Positions 18,138-26,301 of a stretch of 26,301 nt of DNA are shown here, one piece after another; within the stretch, counting starts at the first letter, position 1, and each line of letters opens with the position of its first letter. The notes under the pieces are model-generated. The model saw nothing but the letters and a program-made list of their open reading frames with translations, did no database searches and was not told where the DNA came from. Made by a program: the position numbers and the translations under genes. Location: NCBI GenBank assembly GCA_002633005.1, contig NMRA01000191.1, positions 706,077-732,377 of the forward strand, in the 5' to 3' direction. The stretch comes from Phoronis australis (lineage: Eukaryota > Phoronida > Phoronidae).

Positions 18138-20220
18138 GTGGGTATTAGGAGAGTAGGTTTGAGTAACAGTTGTTTGGTTCCTATTTGGCTAACTAATCGT
18201 ATGCTACTTAGCAACATTTGTAGCGAGCACTACACCAATTCCTTTGTGTTGCGGTAGGTTTTCAGGGTTTCCTGGTCGCGTTTCGTAACGCAAAACACGA
18301 AGGAACACTCGTGACCAACAATCTTGGCTCATGGAACGCATTCAATGTATTCCCGTCCGCCGTCTAATTGCGTCAACGGCAGCCGTTTTGCTAGTACACT
18401 CACACCCATGACCTACGTTAGTACAGTAATGTCTCGAGCACACTCGCGAACTTGCGTGATTTCGCTTGGTTTTGGGTGATCGCGCCAATCTCGTAAGCCA
18501 AACGGAACGCACCCCCGATCTATCTATTGTCGGAGGAGTTGCAGTCGGAAGTATTAGCAGGTATTTGCGGAGTTGCACAAAACTTGGTCAAAGATTTGAT
18601 AGTATTTTAGTCTTGGAAATCCGTAAAGAGCAGAGCTGATCACTCACATGTAGGTAAACACTACATCCAGTATCTTTGAGACGGCTAATACTGTAAATTT
18701 ATCAAGCCAACTAAAACTTTTTTCTCTGTCCTAAACTGAAGATTTTTTACCATAAATGAGGGTTTTTCGAATTAAGAATAGGTAGGCCTATTTACAAGTG
18801 AATGTTTGTAAAATGGGATAGCTTTTCAAGTTTTCTTTTGTTTGTGAAGTTCTCTGTGATGGACTTTGATTTGTGGCAAATGATACATTGGGGTGGCAAC
18901 ACATGTACATTTCTTTGAGAACTGTTAAATGGAACTGACAGTGACAATCTCCTTAATTTTCTAATAGGTTCAACATCGTTTCCTTCATCAGCTTGGTCTT
19001 TTTCTTTTCTAAAAGCTGTTTCGGTTTTTGATACATCGATTAAGTGTATGTAATACTGATTGTGATAGAATAGCTCTGTTTTTTCATAAAAAAATTAATA
19101 ATAGTACTTTTCTTGCACTCAGTGTTGATCCATTTGTTTGTTTTAGACCACGTAATATCTGAAAATTCCAGGAGCTCAGAATTTTTAGCAGAATTTGGGA
19201 CTTGAATGCAACAAGGAGCAGACATCTTGCAAGTCTCTTGTGAAGTCGCACACTCATTCAATAATTCATGGTTTCAGCAGTGTCCTAGATGGCCCAAAAC
19301 TGCTGTTTGCGGAAGCCAAAATGATTCAGGAACATGCCAAGCATTGTATGTATGTCAGTATGATGACACGTTCCACTTGACTTGGCTTTCCTCAATTCCA
19401 ATCTACTGCCTGCTGGTTTATGAGCCTTGACCTTTGGTAATTGCCAATTACTTGCACACCCATCCAAGAATTAACACTTTTAAATTTAGACGGTAGCTGT
19501 AAACAAATTAGCCAAGCCAACAGGATAACATCAGTTGGCTGTCCCCTGATGAATGATTTCATGAAGAAAACAACTCGAGAATGGGAAATATACGGACACA
19601 ATATTTTCCTGGCATTTGATTGACTTTTCTGATCATTTTGCACTGACACCTAGTGGCTAACATTAGTTTAGGCTAATTTTTTTCCAACTTTTGAATTTTA
19701 GAATTATTACTACGTAAACGTGCAAGTGTATTCTTGGGAACTTTTTTGAAATTGACTTTTGAACATCTATAGATGGGTAAAATGCAATTTTCCCGTTGCC
19801 CCCCAAAAGTTGCCACGGAGGTGAAAGATCGGAGAGCTGGGACTATGGCCTATGGGGGCGACAACAGTAGTTTTCAAATTTTCATTTTAGAAGTTTGACA
19901 GCATGTATAAATAGGTTATGAACAGTACTTGTGGTTGGTTTTGGAATTTTAGAAATCAGACAATAAGTGTGACTTTTTATTCTAAAACTATATACATAGC
20001 CAGTATTCTGCTTCGTTACTAGTATAGATTACCTTGAGCTTACTGAAACCTGAACTTTATAGAGGCTGGTCTGAAGCAACAACAAACTGACACTACTTCC
20101 TGAGCCTTGAGAGTCACTTCTAAATTCAGTGAGGGATAACATGTGACCACTCGTATGTTCCCACACACGTCATATGTGCTGGCATGTTGTCATCACTCTG
20201 TCCACGCGTGTGCTCGATAT
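18138..20220. other. Intron of the lipoxygenase gene, 5' part
   Basis: Part of a 5254-bp intron (18138-23391, GT..AG). No exon-like sequence is needed here, because the PLAT domain reads continuously across the splice. No structured repeat was recognised in this part. Confidence 0.6.
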
Positions 20221-20476
20221 CTCAAAATCCCGTGTCCCATTTCGATGGAATTTGGCACAAGGGTGCAGGACATCTTTAGAACGGTTCGTGCCACTTTTCA
20301 GTCCTGCCCGTAACCCAGGATCAGAGGGCATCTAAAGAGCTAAATGACGGATTTCAATGAAAACTGATAGAGAGGTATATTCTGTCAATATGCCGGAACC
20401 ATGGTTAAATTTTTGGGTAGATTCCACCACTGCAGCATCTCCTAGTGTACACTTTGTTCTCGAAATTAGGCTTTTC

Positions 20477-21349
20477 AATAGCGGAGTTGCAACGCCGCCA
20501 TATTGGAAATGGGTCAGAATGTTGCATTGTGGTTAAGCCGATAAACAAGTTCGTCGGCAAGCGTGGGGGCGAACCGGCCACAGGGAGGTTATACGTGTTG
20601 TGTGCCTGGCTGCTATAATACCAGTTAGCAAAAGGTTTTTACGGTATTAGAAACTTTCGGAAATTAGTGCCAATATTTATTTCTTGCCGATGCTATGTTA
20701 CTCGTTTCATGAATAGATAGTTCCCGACTAAATGTCTTCGATGACAGCCGGTACATTATGCAGCTTCTTGGCCGCGTGCTAACACAGTTCGAGTTTTTTT
20801 ATTAGTCTTCGATTCACGGTTTTCACGTGTACAAAGAAGTTTGGATTCTTGTTGAGGCCGGAGAAGATCTTTACCGGAAAGACACAATGCAATCCCCAGT
20901 GTTTTCAAAGTCCAGACCCGCATAGTGGGGCACATCCCTCGCAAGAGCAGCAAAACTTTTGCGTTCTTTTTTAAATGCTGCGTAAGTTTGAAGTGTATAC
21001 GGACGTAACGGTGAGGCTCGTGGTCTACAAATTCAGGACTGTCGGACCTTTCAATAATTGGACACGTTAGAACTGTAGGTAAGGCATTTTTCGCATGTAG
21101 TTCATGGGCTGGGCGCTTACTTTAGCGAAGTCTGAAAACGCGTTGGGGCACTTATTGGGGCATGGGCGCTTATATTGGGGCGAATAGCTGCAGAATTACA
21201 TACAGCAGCGTAGTTTAATGCACACAAATCACACGTCGTGCAAACCAATCGGCCATTCCACATACCCTAATCAATCCCAATAGCCTTTGCGCACCCTACT
21301 TTCCGGACATGCGCAATCGTTAAATCGATTCGATTGCAACTCTGCTATT
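20477..21349. repeat. Possible second inverted-repeat insertion within the array
   Basis: A 16-base sequence at 20477-20492 (AATAGCGGAGTTGCAA) recurs inverted at 21334-21349 with one mismatch, and array similarity is lost between them. ATTAGG occurs near both ends (20465-20470, 21347-21352) but not as a clean target duplication. A non-autonomous DNA transposon of about 870 bp is possible. Confidence 0.35.
20525..20585 (+). repeat. Weak tRNA-like segment
   Basis: GTGGTTAAGCC (20530-20540) resembles a D-arm/A-box and GGGGCGAACCGG (about 20566-20577) a mutated B-box, with suitable spacing. Probably a worn SINE head; low certainty. Confidence 0.25.
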
Positions 21350-21594
21350 AGGTGTCGTTTGTGAGAAGAGCGTTTCAGGGCGATACCTAAATAACCGGAC
21401 GAAGGGTTTTAATGAAATGACACAAATGTAGGCCTATATGATATCAATGCACCAGCACCGTTTAATTTTCTGGCGGATTCAACCACTGCAAGGTCTACTA
21501 GTGCTCGTTTTGGAAATTCGAGAAGTTTCTGACTGATAAGTGATTGATGGATCATCATGAACTATGTGATGTCATTGCGCGGGCACGGTTTCGA

Positions 21595-22188
21595 CCCTCG
21601 CTGGTTCCCTACGTGCTTAGCCCAGTCAGCACGCAGGTATCACGTAGTGACACGCGCTATAGCATTGGTCGATGTAACCTCGGCAGTCATTGGTTAGCTT
21701 TATAACACCGCGAAAAAATGGCGGACTGTGAACGATTTTTAGCCTTGTCATGCAAGTTGCGTCGCAGCAACTATTTCGTTTCTGCAGCGGTGTTTAATAG
21801 CCGCGTGCTTGAAGCACATACATGTACAATAAACACATATCTGGCCGATTTAACTGGTGTGTTATTCACACTGTATACATACACTATCGTAAACAAAAGT
21901 CATCGACAGTAGAAAGATGCAGGCCGAAAAGTCGCAATCACAATGTCTAGGCTTCGCATGATTTCCTGAGCATAAATTTTGAGCACCGATATGTCTGTAC
22001 AACAGACCACATTTACACTTCAGTCCATCAGTCATGCCAGTTTGTTTGCGTAAAGCGCTGTCTGTTGAGAATTCGACTAGCCAATCAGAAACGCCGGTGT
22101 AAAAAAATTTACCGAGGAAAATTAAGTGATACCTGCGTGCTGGCGCGGCTACCGCCCCATCTAGCGGCACGCAGGGAACCAGCGAGGG
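21595..22188. mobile_element. 594-bp MITE with terminal inverted repeats and a 6-bp target duplication
   Basis: The left end CCCTCGCTGGTTCCCT (21595-21610) recurs inverted at 22173-22188, and a second block CAGCACGCAGGTATCAC (21627-21643) recurs inverted near 22126-22142. The element is flanked by TTTCGA on both sides (21589-21594 and 22189-22194). Removing the element plus one TTTCGA restores a unit of the surrounding array, so the empty site is visible in paralogous copies. The interior has CCAAT-type boxes near both ends and an open frame of 64 codons from ATGGCGGAC (21718), but no transposase. The superfamily was not assigned. Confidence 0.8.
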
Positions 22189-22530
22189 TTTCGACCAATG
22201 CAGCACCTCCTAGTGGCCATTTTGTTCTCGACAAGGGACTTTTTCCAAGTGTGGTTGGAGAAAAATGCAAGTCCGGGTGATATCAAAAGAACCGATTCCC
22301 GGATTTCATAGCAACTTGACATACGAAATATTCATGCACCGGGACCATTTGAGTTTTAGATGAATTTGTCCACCGCAAGGCCTCCTATAGTGGCCATTTT
22401 GGGGAAGAACATTTCCGGGAGACGGCTAGCTAACGACCTGATCGACGGGCTTTAATGAAATTTGACACACATGTTTTGATGTCTATACACGACGCCAGGT
22501 CCACTCATTTTCATAATAAGCTTTTTTTCT

Positions 22531-23391
22531 GCTGAAAATCTTTCAATTAAACTTCACCAACTTTTAATTAAATGTCACTTATGTACATACCATGAGTGGT
22601 CAAATAGTATGTTATTGTATTTCATGAAACTTGTAAGGGCCCCTAGAAACATACCGCTTCGATAAACTGTTGGTGCTACTGCTGCTACCCACTGTGGTAA
22701 AGTTGGTTAAGTTACCACATTATACCTTATCTTAACCCCTAGAAATATATCATTGTGATGCACTGTGGGTGCACGTCAACGCTTCAGTGTTGTCCTTTTT
22801 GTAAGTGAGTGGCTTACATTCGCCTGTCATTTACGTGATTTTGGTGATTTTTTCACGTCTAACGACTAAACCCCTGAGTGGAGATCAATTGACGTGAATT
22901 TGCTTAGTAATCTTTGATACATGTACATACTGGAATAGTGTGTGGAAACAGTGAAAATCTCCTCCAGGTTCCTTTGATATTGTGTGGCAGTTTAAGTAAA
23001 ATGTTGTCAAGAAAATCGGTTGTTGTACATATGCACTACCGTCATGTTTGCGTTAGCGTTTGTGGTGGACGTGGCCTAACTGCGGTTGTGTGTGTCGGAA
23101 GCGGACAATAACCGCCCCCTTGATCCAATGTGAAGTATTGAAACAAGCATTTATGATCGGGATTGTTGACTAAGTGTACTTTATATTGATGCATTCGCGA
23201 ATTCTACAACATTCAGTACGAAGGAAAATTTATGCCACTGGAAAAATCAATCTATTGACGTTGGTTTCTACATGCTTGCTAGAGTCGATTTTTAAACAAA
23301 TCAGATCCAATTTTTCAAGCTCTATCTACTTCATTGTTTTATCACCCTGTCCTCCTCGGGGCGGTCATTGTCAAATGTTCATCTGCTTTAG
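22531..23391. other. Intron of the lipoxygenase gene, 3' part
   Basis: Contains two similar stretches of about 35 bp beginning CCCCTAGAAA at 22640 and 22736 (96-bp period). The acceptor TGCTTTAG ends at 23391. No other feature seen. Confidence 0.5.
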
Positions 23392-23552
23392 GTACCGAAG
23401 GCACTACAGAACGTATCCTGTTGGATAAAACGTGGCACAATGACTTAGAGACAGGAGCCCATGACGTCTACACGCTCACAGGTGGTGATGTTGGGGAGAT
23501 GCTGTATATTACTGTGGAGAAAACTGGAGTCGATGACTGGCATCTGGATAAG
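23392..23552 (+). CDS. Lipoxygenase exon: second half of the PLAT domain
   Basis: Acceptor TTTAG ends at 23391 and donor GTATCC begins at 23553. Its first two bases complete the glycine codon begun at 18137 (phase 1 junction), and it ends on a full codon (phase 0). It encodes TEGTTERILLDKTWHNDLETG, AHDVYTLTGGDVGEM and LYITVEKTGVDDWHLDK (split here for length). The string LDK..xND(L/F)E.GA.D.Y and the later LGE..VEK..DDW.L follow human 5-lipoxygenase closely, including the Asn-Asp-x-Glu group that binds calcium in that enzyme and the DDW tryptophan. This is the strongest family evidence in the window. Confidence 0.93.
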
Positions 23553-25926
23553 GTATCCTGCTGCAGCACCTACGCAAACCGTATCCAAAAGACTTTGCAT
23601 TTTGTCGCTATGTTCTTTTTCTATTTTTCTTTGAAGTCGGTCATTTTGTTTGAAAATGTGGCGCACAGGCGGTATACTTCTACGGGTCAGTATGAAGCGC
23701 CGCAGTTGTCGGAATCTTCCGAAACCCAACATTAATCGTACTAGTTTAAATAGAAAGACATCAGATCTGCCAATTTTCATAACAAAGTTTTGAGCAGTTT
23801 GCAGAAAGAAGAGGATGTCATAACAAATAAAAATGATCACTAGGTGGCACAGAATGCGACAGTCTGAAAATGGGAAGCTGTAATCGACTCCTTATTAGAA
23901 ACCGTTTTGCCAATTTTCATGATAACCCGCCAGTATTTCTAAAGTCACAAAGACCAACCATTAGAGGACACTACGGTAGGTGGGTCAAAAGAATCCTGAA
24001 TGGGGAGTAGTCGACGTCAGATCTCTGGACGCACAGACAGAAATGACGGCAGGGTGCATTCAATATGGGTGTACAAAAAGAGCAAGCAAACGATGTTTTA
24101 AGTATCGTCTACACAATTTTTTAAATACAAGAACTAATGAAGAAGCGTCTAATTGAATTTACAGTTAAGGGTAGCCTATGTAGTCAGAAACCTTATTACA
24201 TTTTAGTTTAAACGATACTGCCTGCGTGCTGGCATACAAGAGTATTTATCCAAAATGTCAGTAATCAAACTGTATATTCGACGCCATGAACAACATGAAC
24301 AACATCAAAAGCCTTCTCGAGCACGCTTTATCAGTTTGGCCAGCTATGTCAGAATGTGGCACTGGTTCAATAACGATACATTTTGATATCTTTTCAAGTT
24401 TTAAATTTTGTTATAACAATGCATTTTATTTCTGTTTTCAAACATAATTTTGAATCCGGTGCTATCATTTGAAGGTCCCTATTAGTAAATTTCTTGAGCT
24501 CACATAGAACTTACTGAAGGGCAAGATACTGTAGATTTAAAGCAGCATTTTTCTGCGTAAAAACAAAAATCAAGTTAAGCCTCACACACATATAAAGTCG
24601 GCCTCACAATATTCCTTTCCGTGATGCTATTCAATCTATTTCCGTTGGCAACAAGGAAATATTGTAGAAACCACCTGCAACTCGAGAAAACGCTTCAGAG
24701 AGGATCGGAGTTGGCCAACCTTAAAACTGCGAATTCGAAAATGGCGCGTGTTTACGTATTGCCTTCGACTTGGTGATAGAGATGGAATACTGTTAGGATA
24801 AAACATGTTATGAGGCCGATTTTTCGAGAGAAAACGACCTAATTCGAGTTTTAATTATTAGCCAGCTAAGCAGGGTGACATGCAATTTTAACCTGCAAAA
24901 GTACAACACGTATGTAAAATTGAACATAAGCTAGAAGTTTAAATGATTTAGCGACTGCTTCTCGTGTTAAGTCTTGAAAGTAATTTTGTCAATACAGACA
25001 TTTCTGAGATTGACACCCAGTCGTGTATTAAAGTACATATCTTTCGAAGAGATAGGTGAATTTTCTTTCATTCTTTTTTTGCTACTTTACCGATGAATCT
25101 CCTACCTGATTTGTGTCAAATAACTGTACATTACATGCATCAGTCTCAAGTTCCAACTTTCAGTTCGAATTCAATCGTGAAACTTGAGATTTTAATCGGT
25201 CCGAAATATTGACCATTATTTCATGTTTCATACATGTACTTCGATTTGAATTGAACGTTAGAACTGGAGTTCTGCCCACTTATTTCGATCAATGTTTCGT
25301 CGACGAGTTTTCAATTTAAATTGATTAATCCATGATATTATGAACCTATCCGTGTTTCAATTTTCTTTTTGAAAATGAATTTTTTGTAACACGTAATATT
25401 TAGTTTCAATTCAAAATTCTACTTTCAACCTGAAAGTTGGCGCCATGTACTTGTGGTTCAATTTGGCGACCGTGCCACTTAACAATTGAAAATCAGTCAC
25501 AACGCTACAATTTCAGAAAGTAATTTGATTGGTTGAGGTGTTCATTCACGTACATGTACATTGCTGATCCACTATATTCTCCTATCAATCTTCTGTTTAT
25601 TCTTCTATTTGCTCTGTGCCGACGTTTCTGTGTCGAAGTGTAGCAGCATCGTCAAAAGTTGTAATAGACATATTTTGATTACATGTTTGGTAAATGGAGG
25701 ATTGTCTGAATGCCTCTCGATTCCTAGTTTCAATTTAGATTGGAATACTTTAGTTGAACTATTAAATATTTAAAATTAAACCATCATTTTTCAATTTTAG
25801 ATTGAGTATTAAATTATCAATTTTAATCCAATTTTCCAGTTTTCAATATTTAATTTCAAAATGGAATTTGACCTTGAAGCCTGTACACGGATCCTTAATT
25901 GTTAGATATATGGTGATTTCTTTCAG
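23553..25926. other. Second intron of the lipoxygenase gene (2374 bp)
   Basis: GT (23553) to TTTCAG (25926), phase 0. AT-rich, most of all 25100-25900, where short inverted repeats cluster: a perfect 14-bp palindrome TCAATTTAAATTGA (25311-25324), CTCAAGTT near 25145 against AACTTGAG near 25184, and ACTTTCAACCTGAAAGT near 25421-25437. No coding sequence recognised. Confidence 0.55.
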
Positions 25927-26205
25927 GTCGTCATTACCCACAATGAGACCGGAGCAAAAACGTCGTTTCCATTTTACGATTGGCTAGAAGGAATTAAGAA
26001 AATACCAACTGCCAAAGCTGTGTTGCCTTTCCAAGAAACCAATGAAGACCTAAAAAACCTTCGCCGTGAGGAAGTCCGCCGAAGGCAGGAAATGTACCCA
26101 TTCAGCCAAAAGAATGATTCTATGCCCGGATTCATTGGAGTTGAACAGTACGAGGACCTACCAAGATTTGTTAAATTTAGCGATGCAAAAGACTACGACT
26201 TCAAG
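25927..26205 (+). CDS. Lipoxygenase exon: end of PLAT and start of the catalytic domain
   Basis: A 93-codon exon in phase 0 at both ends, between acceptor TTTCAG and donor GTATAG (26206). It finishes the PLAT domain (VVITHNETGAKTSFPFYDWL, where F-P-x-Y-x-W is typical) and enters the lipoxygenase domain with LRREEVRRRQEMYPF, MPGFIGVEQYEDLPRFVKFS and DAKDYDFK. The same order (R-x-E-L-x-x-R-Q, PGFP, DLP, F, DF) is seen at the start of animal lipoxygenase catalytic domains. These are non-heme iron enzymes that add oxygen to polyunsaturated fatty acids such as arachidonate. The iron ligands and residues that set 5-, 8-, 12- or 15-specificity lie in exons beyond the window, so the product is only 'PLAT-type lipoxygenase, 5-LOX-like PLAT'. 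A coral-type allene oxide synthase fusion cannot be excluded. Confidence 0.92.
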
Positions 26206-26301
26206 GTATAGTTGTGGGGCACATGGTGCAGTAAAGCATAAAGAAAATATATAACAGTCGAGAACTGAACGTATTTTGAGGTCTGTTCATAAGCCAAAAG
26301 A
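26206..26301. other. Start of the next lipoxygenase intron
   Basis: Donor GTATAG at 26206; the remaining 96 bases are non-coding as far as visible. Confidence 0.6.

Larger units (their letters stand above)
20225..22530 (+). repeat. Degenerate tandem array of about 147-bp units, with insertions
   Basis: Related units begin near 20343, 21395, 21541, 22294 and 22441, with a partial or variant one near 20239. Shared landmarks in order are a TTTCAATGAAA-like start, GACACA, a CACCGGGACC-like block, then CCACTGCA..CTCCTAGTGGCCATTTTG and TTCTCGA. Subtracting the 600-bp MITE insertion, 21395 to 22294 spans two units, and 22294 to 22441 is 147 bp. Copies are roughly 60-75% alike by eye. It lies wholly within the intron. 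Confidence 0.6.

Noticed and set aside
21150-21190. G-quadruplex from the TTGGGGC repeats
   Set aside because: Only four G runs with loops of 3 to 10 bases; too weak to claim.
20221-22530. CRISPR-like or satellite array with identical units
   Set aside because: Units are long, diverged and without uniform spacers; the rest of the window is clearly eukaryotic.
23334-23735. 133-codon continuous open frame as a single exon
   Set aside because: Only 23392-23552 matches the PLAT domain; the rest is intron sequence outside good splice signals.

Overview
The window looks like non-repeat-masked genomic DNA from an invertebrate animal, probably marine. The evidence is a spliced PLAT-lipoxygenase gene with GT-AG introns of 5.3 and 2.4 kb, a Gypsy LTR retrotransposon of the Mag type, THAP-family DNA transposon remnants, tRNA-derived SINE-like pieces and low gene density. 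The species cannot be fixed from the sequence. One 214-base assembly gap (4573-4786) and a single N (3233) are present.

Layout. (1) 1-5200 is a nest of DNA-transposon debris. A decayed THAP-domain transposase gene (minus strand, 762 to the left edge) is followed by a 162-bp terminal block, a fold-back palindrome (1015-2083) and a solo copy of one palindrome arm (3273-3885). A second, inverted and internally deleted copy of the THAP element follows (3943-5199). In that second copy a truncated THAP gene (plus strand) runs head-on into a gene for a P2X7-ballast-like zinc domain (minus strand). The same terminal block lies beside the start of the THAP gene in copy 1 and beside the start of the P2X7-like gene in copy 2, as expected for terminal inverted repeats that also carry an ETS/CRE-type promoter motif. 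(2) 5200-12440 holds no recognisable gene. It contains diverged duplications, a short tandem duplication, two tRNA-like SINE heads, a perfect 22-bp palindrome and several short repeats. (3) 12447-16541 is a degenerate minus-strand Gypsy/Mag LTR retrotransposon with about 100-bp LTRs, a primer-binding-site candidate, a polypurine tract, gag, protease, reverse transcriptase, RNase H and a partly deleted integrase. (4) 18043 to the right edge carries three consecutive exons of a plus-strand lipoxygenase gene that continues beyond the window. Exons 18043-18137 and 23392-23552 plus the start of 25927-26205 encode the PLAT domain, and the rest of the third exon starts the catalytic domain. The 5.3-kb intron contains a degenerate tandem array of about 147-bp units interrupted by a 594-bp MITE with a 6-bp target duplication, and perhaps by a second inverted-repeat insertion.

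How the parts relate. The only clearly functional gene is the lipoxygenase, whose reading frame is open in all three exons with matching intron phases. The transposon genes are all broken. The most unusual point is the pairing, inside one element, of a THAP transposase with a convergent P2X7-ballast-domain gene, both apparently driven from the terminal repeats.
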